A stretch of DNA of 64,000 bases from Panonychus citri (taxonomy: Eukaryota; Arthropoda; Arachnida; Trombidiformes; Tetranychidae). The notes beneath the pieces were generated by a model. That model searched no databases. It was not told the DNA's origin and saw nothing but the letters and a program-made list of their open reading frames with translations. Positions 31,556 through 42,717 of the stretch are shown here, piece after piece (positions within the stretch are counted from its first letter, which is position 1; every line of letters begins with the position of its first letter). The translations under genes and the position numbers were made by a program. The stretch is taken from positions 806,001 to 870,000 of the forward strand of contig NW_026515513.1 of NCBI RefSeq assembly GCF_014898815.1. Direction: 5' to 3'.

Positions 31556-32105
31556 ATTTAAACATGGACTCTGTCATCTTACTATTATAATAATATATTC
31601 TAGTAGTTTATTAGAATATTCTTGATACTTTGTAACTGAAATAATACAAAAATCAACCAAAATATGACAAATTCATGAAAATATTTTGAAATCAGCATAA
31701 AAGTTGTCTCAGAAAAATTCACAAAAATTTTTTCCGCCATGGGCAGATTTTGATGTGCCCCTTTCAAATTGAACGCGAATTGAACTAAAGACAAACTTAT
31801 GGCATCTCAATTTATTTAATATATGACATACATAGTTATTGATTGAATAAACAAATTTGTCGATATCTTTCTGACCATTTGCTTGCATGAATTGATACTC
31901 AAACCGGAAACTACTTGTTCAGACAAGTGTCACTCTAACTTAGATATTTAGATGAAACAAGTTTTTCCTCCGGTTTTCAATGTTTTTTCAGCGTTTTTGT
32001 CAAAATTCTGAGATTCGGAGAAAGAATCTACAAGTTCGAACTTGGTATATTTTGGTATGAGCAAAGCTAGCTGCTCCGAAAGTTGAGGTCAGCTGACAAA
32101 AACAT
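31556..32105. other. Spacer, nothing recognised
   Basis: No open frame with family resemblance. Decayed repeat-like text. Confidence 0.35.
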
Positions 32106-32260
32106 GCCTCAACATGAAAAAGCTACTGTTAAGGCTCTAATTGAAAATTATTAATTTGAATAAACGGGAAGTGTCGCTGATGACAAAGAAGGAATGACTT
32201 CTTCAGTCAAGATGCAATGTGAGCCAGATAAAATCAACTAAGCAAAATCGATAGCTGGGG
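32106..32260 (+). pseudogene. Remnant of a mariner-like transposase N-terminus
   Basis: Reads MPQHEKATVKALIENY, stop, then TGSVADDKEGMTSSVKM. KALI-x-x-Y...TGSVAD is the helix-turn-helix linker signature (xTGSVxDxxRxGRP) of mariner-family transposases. Two stops; no catalytic region. Confidence 0.4.
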
Positions 32261-32748
32261 GTAGCTAAAAACTGAGGTTGCCGTTCCCATACCTTTGCAT
32301 CAAATAAAGTTGCCTGTTAAACAGGCCCTGTTTATTGTGGGTTATCTGTATATTCATTCATATCATCTATAACATTATCTCATTTGTCTAACTTGAATGT
32401 TTCTGATTTAGTTGTAAAATTGCTGTTACAAACTTCATTTCTCCAAAGTTCTATTTTCTTCGAGTTTTCTTTTCAAGCAATTGCACAATTTTTGAAGATA
32501 GGATTACGACCTTTAAAGTCTTAACTCCTTAACTTTACAAAACTGATAGCTCGTTATAATTACTAATCCAATTCCTTGAATTTTAAATTACTTCAATTCA
32601 GTTCAACTCTTTATTAAATGTCTATTGATACGAATATTGATAATAAATACGGTGAAAGAATCTTTCAAGAAACTTGGTTAGTTAATTAACTTTGATTGTA
32701 GAGAAGAAACAATTTAATTTTAATGATCCTGATTTAATTTAATTTAGC
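32261..32748. other. AT-rich spacer upstream of the peroxidase pseudogene
   Basis: Non-coding. It ends in a TTTAATTTAG acceptor-like sequence, suggesting it includes a former intron of the peroxidase copy. Confidence 0.35.
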
Positions 32749-33475
32749 CGCATCTTGGCCGCTCAGTTGCAAGTGGTCACTTATAAGGAATGGCTTCCAA
32801 TTGTTCTTGGCCCAGATCTTATGAAACATGATTTGAACATTTTATCAACTGGATTTACTCAATATGATCCAACTCGAGATCCGACGATAACGTCAGAATT
32901 TAATACAGCGGCATTTAGATTTGGACATGCACTGATTCGTGGGGTTTTCGCTCGAGTCTAATGGGATGGATTCCGAACCATATCGATTGAGGGAACTTTT
33001 GTAAACCCTACACTCTAAGAGACAGTACACTTGACTCAACAATTCGTGGTCTGATAGCAACTCCGATAAGCGCATGGGGACCTGGAGTTGATGAGGATGT
33101 TAGAAACCACCTGTACCAAACTCACAATGATCGATTCGGCGGTTATCTGGTTGCGATAAACATAAAAAGAGGTCGTGATCGTGCAATTCCAAGTTACACT
33201 TCATCGGTTAAACATTGTTACTCGAAAGATATTATCGATTGGTCTCAACTTGATGAATACATGAAACCTATTCAACGATCTTGATACCAGTCAATCTACT
33301 CCAACATTAAAGATATTGACACTTTTCTCGGCGGATATTTCAGAGACTCCTATTTCTGGTGCTCTTGTAGATCTAACATTTGCTTGCACAATGGTGGATC
33401 AGTTCAGAAATCTCGAATTAGGCGATTGATTTTGGTTCGAGCACTCAGGTCAAGACGGTTCGTTCAGTGAAGGTG
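32749..33475 (+). pseudogene. Animal haem peroxidase, decayed internal fragment
   Basis: The frame opens after an AG acceptor with RILAAQLQVVTYKEWLPIVL, then EFNTAAFRFGHALIRG (proximal histidine region, FRxxH), and a stop at 32959-32961. Further pieces follow in shifted frames: LIATPISAWGPGVDEDV, YLVAINIKRGRDRAIPSY (the IxRGRDxGxPSY hallmark), and a last part DLTFACTMVDQFRNLELGD. The distal histidine half is absent. It ends near a GTGAGC donor-like site. It is clearly related to, but not a direct copy of, the intact peroxidase at 58502-61258. Confidence 0.85.
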
Positions 33476-33559
33476 AGCCCCAATAATCTAAAATCAACCT
33501 TTAATGCTTTTTTTAGGATTATCCTGACGCTTATTTAAGCGAAGGTGATGATGTTGAGG

Positions 33560-34880
33560 ACCAACCTGAGGTTGACACGTGAGTAAAAAAGCATGTAATA
33601 AAGGTAGTTTTTATGTTCCAACTTGCTGTAACAACAATTTATCAATGATTAGATAATCAAGAGATTCAAATTTAACATTGATTTGATTGATAAATTGATG
33701 TTATCACTTTTGCCTGCGCGAATGATATACAAAAAACATGTAAAACCACCGTCAAACTCATTTTCTCCGACTGTATAATGAAAGATTAATACAAAGATAA
33801 AATTGATCATTGATTGTGTTTACAATACAATTTGAGTAATTGAATATTGATGACTATTTAATCATAATCAATGAGAAGATACAATTTATAAATAATTGAA
33901 AGTTGTATGGGAATGTAACAATTAAGGATTAACAATCAATTAATTGGAATCGGAGAGTCAATAAACTCATTGATTTGACTAATGGTTTTTTTTCTGAGAG
34001 ACAATTAGATAGTTAATTGTTTGGCTAACGAAAACAATTTTAAATTTTAAATTTATCAGCATCATCATATTAACATGACCAGAAATGTAATCAACTAAAT
34101 GTTAACATAATAATAAGGGTAAAAATGAAACTTGTGATGAGAAACTGTTACTATTAAATCAACATAAACATCGAGGAGATAATTTTAATCAATATTGATT
34201 TGCGACACTGTTAACAACAATCAAGGTATCAACAGATGTGATTTAATAATCCTTAACCACGATAGAGTTAATTTTAATTTAAAAATGCTCAGTATCATAA
34301 TAATGATGATTACAATATCATCACAGATACGAATACGTGATTACGCATTGATTAATTTACCTGATTAGAAGGTAAAATTAATGAATGAAACCAAATTATC
34401 ATTCGATTCTGTGCATTTATTAAAGAACACTCTGCAATAAATTGAACTTTTCGGGCAAGAGTTTAGGCTTTGTACGTTTGTAAGGACACAAAAATGAATT
34501 TGATTTTGTGACATGATCAACACTTTTCGAGAAAAGCGCGTTCAAAGTTGAAACTTTCGATCGGTTTTTCGTAACAACGATGCTCTTTGCAGCTATCAAA
34601 TTTTTATCACATTAACAACTTTTTTAGTTGCTAAGGGGGAAGGGGGAAAAAAGAGACTCCTCCTTTTACCAAAACATCTTGGACCTTACCAAATATTCCC
34701 TTCAGCTTATCTACCAAAAGAGTCAAAAAAGAGTCCAGTTCCATTTTTTGTGAAGTGAACTGCAGTCCAATGTGTTCCTGGTTTATAACTCGGATCTAAA
34801 TTATAATAAAACTTTTTTGTTTTTTAAATACAATTAGTAAATGGTCACTTGGAAATACTCCGCCAAACCAGAATTGATTG
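33560..34880. other. AT-rich intergenic DNA
   Basis: About 1.3 kb with no coding frame, tRNA or clear repeat recognised. Confidence 0.4.
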
Positions 34881-34883
34881 ATA

Positions 34884-35103
34884 GAATTGATTTATAAGTT
34901 CCAATTAACATAATATTGATTCAAGAAAGTGTTGAGCTTGATTCAAAACATTCTGATGATTAACATGAAATGAAAAGTAATTCAACTCAATTAGAACTGA
35001 TTTATAAGTTTCAATCAACATAATATTGATTCAAGAGATTCAATAGATTCATCCAGAATATGGTTATGATTAACATGAATTCAAATGCTATTCAAATTTG
35101 GAT
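34884..35103. repeat. Imperfect tandem duplication, 110-bp period
   Basis: GAATTGATTTATAAGTTCCA at 34884 and GAACTGATTTATAAGTTTCA at 34994, both followed by CATAATATTGATTCAAGA and, later, GATTAACATGAA. Confidence 0.8.
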
Positions 35104-35277
35104 GGAATTTATATAAATGTTCTTTTCTTTCTACTCAAAGAATCATTTTTTCGTTGGCAATTTTAATTGAAAAATCAATTTCAAGTTGATAGTCTTGTCT
35201 GCAAAATTATTTAATCATATTCAAATTATTTTCATTTAGTCATACAATTCAGTTTTCATGTTATATTTTTTGTTTCA

Positions 35278-36214
35278 TTAAGTCCATTTAGTATATACTT
35301 TTTGGAGATGAGCAATGAATTTGGGAATGTCGTCTCAGTAAAATTCTAAACCAGAACTCGAGGCTTCCACTTGGCCATTCTTGAACCAGAACTTTCGAAT
35401 TTTACAAACTTTACCACCACAATGTGAACGATCAGTAAAAAATACTAGATTGTCCGACATGATGAATTTGTTGTCTTGATGACTACTGTCTGATGTTGTT
35501 ATAGTTCGATTTCCTGGTACATTTGTGAGATCAAGTTTAATTGGCTCCCAATCCAGTTTTCTTTTCTTTGATTCAGTTTCATTATTCAGCTCATTTCGAG
35601 AAGAACAAGATGGAACCATTGAATTCCCAGATACTGATTCCGATTCAACTTATAACTCGTCTTCACTTAGATTCAACTCTTGAACTTCAGGTTCTTTAAT
35701 GGGTTCGGACTTTTTTCGAGCAACTTTTTTCATCACTTCATGTACAGGGCTATTCAACTTCAACATTCAAACCTATCTAGAGGTCATTTGAAGGTTTTTT
35801 TGAAAAGAAGAGCAAAAAATTGGTCCATGGTCCAAGTTTCAATTAATAATTCAAAATCATTGGCGGTGTACCACGATTTATGTCAATTTTCCAAACCACT
35901 GCTTATTTCATTCAAATCAATGGCTCTCCGTTATTTGAACTGATATTGACACCAAAACTTCAGTGATGGGATAACTTTCTGTTATCCCAATTGAATGACC
36001 TCAATGACCTTGAAACTTTTTATGCGAAGTCCTTCAGTCCCGATATGTATCCGTACGAGGTTTGATCTTTTTAAACTCATTGGTTCTTGACTTATAACTA
36101 AAAATATGCGTAAAATGAAGTTGAATAGCCCTGTATATTAATCACTGGTATTTCTTCAGCGGCTGTTTTTTGACAGTTTTCACTTTCTTGATTGATGTAT
36201 TCATCCTGATTATT
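35278..36214 (-). pseudogene. PC4/SUB1-like transcriptional coactivator with a MITE inside the coding sequence
   Basis: Minus strand. A former exon starts after a CATCAG acceptor at about 36214 and is interrupted by the MITE 35745-36133. Beyond the MITE it continues with an acidic/Ser-rich N-terminal region (KKSEPIKEPEVQELNLSEDE), then KKRKLDWEPIKLDLTN and the PC4 single-strand-DNA-binding core: NKFIMSDNLVFFTDR, GGKVCKIRKFWFKNGQ, SSSGLEFY, stop, DDIPKFIAHLQK, ending at 35278-35280. Removing the MITE and one of its flanking TA copies leaves the reading frame continuous. Two nonsense codons (TAA near 35655, TGA at about 35334) also interrupt it. PC4 in animals binds single-stranded DNA and stimulates RNA polymerase II transcription; this copy is dead. 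Confidence 0.72.
35745..36133. mobile_element. Complete MITE, TIR CAGGGCTATTCAACTTCA, TA target duplication
   Basis: 389 bp between TA at 35743-35744 and TA at 36134-36135. Left end CAGGGCTATTCAACTTCA, right end its exact reverse complement. TA duplication and TIRs point to mobilisation by a Tc1/mariner-type transposase. No internal gene. Confidence 0.92.
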
Positions 36215-36619
36215 CTGATGGAAATGAATGAAAATAAACAGCAACAGAAAGAGAAATCAAATTAACAATTAATGAAAAACTATTATAACCAAAATAAACC
36301 AAACAAAGTTTATAACTTAAACTATTAACAATGTTTGAAGTTTGAAACTCGAAACTTGAATGATTTACTTTCAATCATTCAACCATCTTTTATACGATTT
36401 TCAAATTGTATAATCAAGATGTAATGTGCATGTTTAAGTTTTAAAATGAATCAATTGAACTGAATGTAATTAATAATAATTACAAATACATGCAATTAAA
36501 AGTGTCAAATAATTATCTACGCGAGACATCTTGCTGCTGTATAATTATTATTTAACAGCTCGTATCACTTACGTGATTTGAAAAAATAGACTGTTTATAT
36601 TACTAATAAGAGTATCATG
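36215..36619. other. AT-rich spacer
   Basis: Likely includes the lost 5' part or intron of the PC4-like pseudogene. No exon recognised. Confidence 0.35.
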
Positions 36620-36682
36620 AACTGAATGCTCTAGCTCATTTTCAGATTCAGTGAACCTGAAAATGAGCCAGAGCATGCAGTT
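36620..36682. repeat. Hairpin: 26-nt stem with two mismatches, 11-nt loop
   Basis: AACTGAATGCTCTAGC... (36620-36645) pairs with 36657-36682. The size is in the range of a small-RNA precursor, but expression is unknown. Confidence 0.8.
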
Positions 36683-37538
36683 TTATACTACTTGCGCCGG
36701 GGAATGGAATGAGACTTATTTTCTGACCTTTAATAGTAACGGGTAACATCTTTGTTCAAACACTTTTTCGAGCTGATCAACAGTTTTGCTAGAAATTGGA
36801 GCCGATCTTGTAAATATTAAGTCAGACGTAGTAGTAAAACTACACAAATGAGGCCACTTTTTTCCGTTTTCTCTTTCTCATCTTTTTCTTTGGCTGGACT
36901 TATGTCCGCACGTTTAGAGACTTGAAATTTTTCGTAAATATAGCTCATGTCAAACTACATATTATGTGCGAGTTTTTATATGCAGAAAGATCTAGTTCCT
37001 GAGATACAGGGCTTCAAAGTTAAAATTTGCCATAGAGCTCTATGGGTAAAAATGAAGTTTTCTTTATGCATACTAATGCATTTTACCTCTTGATTTTTGT
37101 ATCTGTTATACTTAGTGGTATGAAGTACTATCATGAAAAAAATTAAGACTCTAGCTACTACGGGGTGAGTACTTATAGTGTGTTCTTTTTGAGACTTTAT
37201 TCATTTTACTTTATTTTTTACTATAATTAATGAACCACTGCATATAGAAGTACTAAATTTGGTTGAACATCAATTCAAAGTCACACACAATAATGTCAAA
37301 GTCATCTCAAGGTCAAATCACGGTAAATGTTCTATTATGCTTTTCACAGGTAGATACACGTATAATACGCTCCCTGTAGACGAGAATGATGTGGTTGGAG
37401 TATATGAAAACGGGTGAACGATGAATAACAATATGCAAATATAAATGACGTAGCTATGCACAATCAGATTCATGATTTAACATTCCAGCACCTTCATACG
37501 GTGTACATGTGCATTACGCCTATGTATTTGGATGGGTT
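36683..37538. other. Decayed repeat-like DNA
   Basis: No coding frame. Contains phrases of the kind seen in old mobile elements (ATACAGGGCTTCAAAG near 37010). Nothing alignable identified by eye. Confidence 0.35.
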
Positions 37539-38003
37539 CTAGCATAACAAAAATACACAGAAAAATAATGCATATAGATTACAAAATGTCCTCAGAATAA
37601 CCTTGACATTACAAGTCTCTAAACTTGTGGACCTAATCCGAAGTCTTACCACGAATTTTTGTCTCAGAGAAAACTTGAAGTATTTCCCATCTGTTGATCG
37701 AACAAGAGACGATATCGGTAGAGATATAGATGTTTCATCATCTATCTCTTGAACCTGCACAGCATCACTATATCGATGTAAATCGCCTTCGACCCTGTGC
37801 ATAAAATTCGGTTCCTTTTTCAGCACGAAGCTGTGAGAGGGACTGAAGCTAGCGTGGAGAGCGACAATATCTTAGTCCAAAAATTCGAATGAAACTTGAA
37901 GTCCACAGCAGAAACACTGCAAGTAATCAGCGTCTTTAAAACGAAAGAATCCATCTTTGACAGCATCAAACCACCTTTCGTTCAAGTCGATACAGGACAT
38001 CAT
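37539..38003 (-). pseudogene. BIR-domain (IAP-like) gene copy, broken
   Basis: From ATG near 38003: MMSCIDLNERWFDAVKDGFF, DADYLQCFCCGLQV, FEFLD, in-frame TAA, DIVALHASFSPSHSFVLK, then EPNFMHRVEGDLHRYSDAV. The sequence GFF...CFCCG...D-I...H-A...S-P fits the BIR zinc fold (Cys-x2-Cys, His), but the last Cys ligand is Ser/His. After the BIR comes a tail (IDDETSISLPISSLVRST) shared with the copy at 21340. The domain is cut by a stop. The two copies define a small dispersed family. Confidence 0.6.
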
Positions 38004-39015
38004 TCCGTTCAACTCTTGTTTAATTATTGAATAGGTTCAACCACAACCAGTCATCTTAGAACCCTTTTCAATCGCGGGTGGGATATTTTGGTTCATCTTT
38101 AAGATAAAAGAGAAAAAAATTGGATTAAAGCATAATTTTATTAAAAATCAATAATTGGTTTTCAGCTTTTTGTCTCATCATCTTGAGATAGGCTGAATGT
38201 AGTTTACAATTTTTCATGATTAGTTTAAAATGATTACATTTTAAAAATCAAAGTTTAACATCATTAAAATTATTACAATTTGAAGAACAAGTGATTATTT
38301 TTGTTGACAAATGTGAAAAAACACTTTGATCATCGGTAATAATAAATTTCGACATTGACAAACGATTGGTTTTGTCTTAATTTTTTTATTCAATCCAAAT
38401 GTTTTTTAAAGCTGAGTTTCTGATTGGAGCTGAAGAACCCTTTACCTTTTGAGACCTTATTGGTTGAAATGGTAGTTGAAGTAATTTTCAGCTCAAATCA
38501 AATAAAATTTATTTAAGGAAATTTGATGAATTTTGGCCTGGTGGGCAATTCTCACTCATTGGAGTGAGCTAAAAAGCTTTCTGTTGTTGAACTTAATGGA
38601 AGATGTTTGAACACCAAAAGAAATGATTGCTTGAAAAATTTTTTTTGTTACAAGATCAAGTAACTTTACTATTGCAAGAAAGTCACTTGATCTGATGTTG
38701 AAGTCAGCGCAATTCAAGGGTTCGTTTGGGCCCTTGGTTGATCGAAGTTCGATAGGGATTTGAACAAGTTTGAGGGAATTAAAGTAGGAAACCGACATTT
38801 ACCTTGAGTAAAAAATTAATGTTGGAGTTGAACAACAAATTATACTGGAACAAAAACTTAAACTAAAACTGAAAATTAGACTGCTGATGAAACGGCGATG
38901 AAACGAACAAAGATTTAAATTAATCTTTTTGGGTTGTGAAAGATTTGAAGACTGATGAAAATTCATTTGAATCCTTTTCCATTTATATACGATCGTCTTT
39001 CCTTAGCTCCCTCGC
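38004..39015. other. AT-rich spacer
   Basis: Short frames (38798-38556 minus and 38955-39146 plus) resemble nothing; the latter overlaps the tandem repeat that follows. Confidence 0.35.
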
Positions 39016-39425
39016 TTGTGTCCTTCAGTAAAGCTGATGATAGCAGTGCCTCAAGTAATTTCATAAACAATAATTACTTTAATTATTGTAGGCCTCTTGA
39101 TTACTTTTTCAAGAACACTTTTAATTACATCCATGCACTTGACTAATAAGAATAACGTGTTGAGTAAACTAATTATCTATTCTTCTTAAAGTGCATTTAA
39201 GTAAAATGCTTATAGTAGGGCCTCAAGTAATCTCATGGATAATGATTTTTTAATTATTATGAGACTCTCAATTGTTCTTCCAAGAACGTTTTTAATTACA
39301 TTCAATTGAATAATAAAGTATGTATTTTAAATAAGATAATTATCTTGGCCTCTCAGTGTGTCCTTCATTGAGACAACGCATAGTAGAACTTCACGTTATT
39401 TTCATGAATAATGATTATGTTAATT
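39016..39425. repeat. Three diverged tandem repeats, about 170-bp period
   Basis: Units start near 39016, 39187 and 39357, with shared blocks GCCTCAAGTAAT, AATAATTATTGTAGGCCTC/GAGACTCTC, CAAGAAC(A/G)(C/T)TTTTAATTACAT and TAATTATCT. The third unit is cut by the MITE at 39428. A 23-bp piece (CTCTTGATTACTTTTTCAAG...) recurs inverted at 41244-41266. Confidence 0.75.
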
Positions 39426-39427
39426 AC

Positions 39428-39913
39428 AGGGCATTTCATCAAGTTCTCAACAAGTTTTTCTTGAATAACTTTTTTGTTTTTGAGTGTTCAGACCCCAGAC
39501 TCGAGTTATGGTAGTTTAGCCCATACTCAATTGTCATATTAAAATATCAAGGTCATTCCGGTCATTTTGTTGGAATCTTTTTCAAGGTCATTTGATGGTC
39601 ACAACCTGATTAATCAGCAAGCATGAAGCTCCTTACGATTTTACAGCTTTTGGACATTTTTAGTTGCTGAGATATTGCGTTTTTGAGGCACAATCCTTTT
39701 CATTCGCCTCTTATTAGTTTATCGTTAGAAAGAGCATGAGAGTCGTAAAATCTTTGTGATTTAGGTGCATGGTGATTTTTTAATGTGAATCGATTTTGAC
39801 CATCAAATGACCTTGAGTATGGTCTAAACTACCATAACTCGAGTCTGGGGTCTGAACACTCAAAAACAAAAAAGTTCAAGAAAAAGTTGTTGGAAACTTG
39901 GTGAAATGTCCTG
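39428..39913. mobile_element. Complete MITE with about 100-bp imperfect TIRs, CAGGGCATTTC family
   Basis: 486 bp flanked by TA at 39426-39427 and 39914-39915. The left arm (CAGGGCATTTCATCAAG..., GTTTTTGAGTGTTCAGACCC, ACTCGAGTTATGGTAG) is repeated inverted at the right (CTTGGTGAAATGTCCTG). A central region contains GCTGAGATATTGCGTTTTTG. No coding capacity. Confidence 0.9.
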
Positions 39914-39969
39914 TAATATAACACTAACTACCGGTGTGATTAAATTGTCTCTATGACGGTTCATGAAGA

Positions 39970-40524
39970 TCACTGCAGAGATTGGTGGTGTGCCCTTCTC
40001 CTATTAATCCTTAGCGATGAAACGTTAAACGATGCTATTGAACTTGATGGTGATGTGCTCATAGGTGATTCATCTGGATCATTTATGGGATCATCATTCC
40101 CTGAGTCACTTGAGTCAATAATAAAAACATGTTCGTATGAATTGAGTTCAACATCAATTGGCTCATCTGGAATAAGTTCATCAATTGTAACCAATGCAGG
40201 TGAAGGATCATAAGGTGGTGGTGGTGTATATCTCAGTGCTGATTCTTGGTATGGTGGAGGTGATGAAGGAAACGGGATTTCAGTAACTTGTTGGATTCCT
40301 GATGGTCCTGGAGTTGGATTGTCTAAGTCCTGAGGCTGTGATTGCTGTGGTCGGTGACTTGTATTATCTTCCGGAAGGACAAAGTTTCCAAAGACAGTTG
40401 CAAATGGTTGTGTGTTAGATTCACGGTTCAATAATTGTCGATCGGTAGGTGTATCCGAGATGAGCGAAAAGATCGGCTGAACCAATACTGTAAACTGCAC
40501 TTGTGTTAAAAAAATTTTATTCAT
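39970..40524 (-). CDS. Uncharacterised proline-rich protein with two PPxY motifs
   Basis: Intact 184-codon frame from ATG 40524. It is mostly low-complexity and probably disordered. PPxY motifs occur in SSPPPYQES (about residues 88-96) and TPPPPYDPS (about 101-109), followed by an acidic segment (PDEPIDVELNS, IIDSSDSGNDDP) and a Ser-rich, basic C-terminus (INRRRAHHQS). PPxY is a ligand for WW domains, for example of Nedd4 ligases; in retroviral-type Gag proteins it serves as a late domain. No signal peptide or membrane segment is clear. No family recognised. It may be an exon of a longer gene, or derived from a mobile element. Confidence 0.4.
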   Translation of the reverse strand: MNKIFLTQVQFTVLVQPIFSLISDTPTDRQLLNRESNTQPFATVFGNFVLPEDNTSHRPQQSQPQDLDNPTPGPSGIQQVTEIPFPSSPPPYQESALRYTPPPPYDPSPALVTIDELIPDEPIDVELNSYEHVFIIDSSDSGNDDPINDPDESPMSTSPSSSIASFNVSSLRINRRRAHHQSLQ

Positions 40525-41270
40525 GGTGATGGACTTGAGAAACTTAGATAAATTTAAGATTTACAGTTGAAGTAACGTATACTAATAACTTGATTCCTAA
40601 CCTATCCAATTCAGAAACTAACCTGCTACAACTGACGGAATTCAGTGAAATCTTCAACGTGGAGAGCGGTAAATATGAACGGAGGGTAATTAGTCAATTC
40701 ATTCTGTGTATGTCGAAGAGACTTGAGATTGGTATCATTGGATAGCTCATCAAATGTAGATCAACTGATATTACTATCAATGTAATATCTCAACAAACAG
40801 GCTCCGCCTCCCAAGTTCAGTCTGACGGAACCTAAATTTAATCAACTTGTACTTATCATAGAGACACGATGTTGGTAACACTGTATAGGAAATTGAATGG
40901 GGAACAACTGGTTATACTATCAAAGCCCTCATGACCCTGCTGTCGCTCAAAATAAAAGCAATTAAAACACATTACTTATTCTTTCTCCTTCTTAATAATT
41001 ACTTTATAATTAGAATCATTTCAAGAGTCATTTTCTCACGATCAAAGTATGAGGCAGAACTTGATTTATTCTTATATTTCAACCGTTAGCAATTATTCGA
41101 TCTAATCACCATCTTAATAATTGTTGAATTTCATGCCAGTTAAATGTGCACCTTGAATTTGAATTCACCTGCAATTAACAGGCCCAGATAATTTTTATAC
41201 TACGTATGTAATGATACTTTGAGTACATGAATGATGATGAAATGTTCTTGAAAAAGTAATCAAGAGATTA
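40525..41270. other. AT-rich spacer ending in an inverted copy of the 170-bp unit
   Basis: From about 41190 to 41270 the sequence is a partial reverse-complement copy of the tandem unit at 39016-39427. The rest is unremarkable. Confidence 0.5.
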
Positions 41271-41272
41271 TA

Positions 41273-42200
41273 CAGGGTAATCCAACTATTTTTACCGATG
41301 TTTTTTAGGATTTTCAATACAACTGAGAGTCAGAGAGACACGAGACTTGAGTGTTATGAGTTTGAGCGATACTCAACTGTTATATCGAAAGATCAAGTTC
41401 ATTCACGTTAAAATGTCATATGAAGGTGATACAGGTATTTTCCACATTTTCCAACTCTGTCAAATGAATTTAGAGATGGTCGCTGTCACAGATCTTGAGA
41501 TATTACAGTTCAATTGAATAACTGTTAAAAACCTTCTATTCAAGAAATTTCACGTGTATAGTGGAGCTCAAAGAAACTTCAAAACTTGTCAGTAGTATCT
41601 CTGAATATTCTGTTTAGTTAAATTACCTTCAGATGACATTGATAAAATTGTTTATCCATCTGGTCGATGTTGTTAAAACATCTTCAGGTGGCCATCCTCT
41701 CAAAGTCCCTTTTACGATGATAACGCTGATAAAGTGAATCACTTGATTAACTTGAAGAAATCAAATTTATAAAATATAATTAACAAAATGGTTAGTAAGC
41801 AAAATGAAATACGAGACAATTGACTAATTGAAATGGACAAAGTCTTGACATGAGAAAAGAGAGTAATTGATTTAAAGGTTACATAAAGAACAAAAGAAAA
41901 TGAGTAATTAAATGTAATGTCAACTTGAACGAAAGATTTACTGTTAATAATGAAAATGGTTAGGATTTTATATCTAAATTGTGTTAGTCATTTGATTAAA
42001 TGTAGCCAATGGCTTTAATTTGCTATTTTGCAATCAAAATGGGGGCTAACTCTTTCTCATCACACAATATGAATGTCAGACTTGACCAGAAGACTGCACA
42101 GAATTGAAGCGCTCGATCTAACGACTTTCGAGGTCATTTTCCGAAGATAGCGCTCAAAGGTCAATTTAAGGTCTTCGTGTGAAATATTAGACGTGAAAAA
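41273..42200 (+). mobile_element. TA-flanked MITE-like repeat, TATTTTTACCGATGTTTTTT family (extended copy)
   Basis: Begins TA-CAGGGTAATCCAACTATTTTTACCGATG. The distal block AATTGAAGCGCTCGATC (about 42103) matches the copy at 17517. Intervening DNA is longer here, so another insertion lies inside. Borders are approximate. Confidence 0.5.
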
Positions 42201-42668
42201 CGATAATCCACTCTTCTTTTCATTAAATTTCAACACTTAATCTTTATAATCCATCATTGCCTTTGGCAAATATATTGGATACATTCAAACTCTTTTGATT
42301 CTGCGCTTTTAATCTTAACCTTAGCGATAATAAACTTATTGCAGCATCCAGATACCATTAAGATTATTCTTGATCATAGGGTCTATTAAAGAATTTAAGA
42401 TATTGTCATTGAGGTAGTCTTAAGTACCAAAAGTAATAATTTATAGAAATCTGATTTCTGATGCGATCTCCTTCATTTGACCTCATCTTTATCTCCATCT
42501 CCATCCTCATTTTAATCTAAATTTAACTTACGGCAACATTCAGTTGCCAACATAGCGAAATGTCAAAGCTAGAAAGATATTATTCTGATTGTTTTATAAC
42601 TTTGTTTCTTTCTGATAATAACAAATAACATATAAATTTATAAATTATATATTATATGATTATAATAT
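42201..42668. other. AT-rich spacer
   Basis: Nothing recognised. Confidence 0.35.
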
Positions 42669-42717
42669 AACTGACTCATGTTTATCGGTCACTGTTAGGT
42701 CAGTATGAAAACCAGCC
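42669..42717 (-). pseudogene. 49-bp shard of a receptor-like gene
   Basis: Identical except for one base to part of the receptor-like gene at 45208 (about 45853-45901, encoding FHTDLTVTDKHEP) and to the fragment at about 29049. No flanking similarity. Confidence 0.85.
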
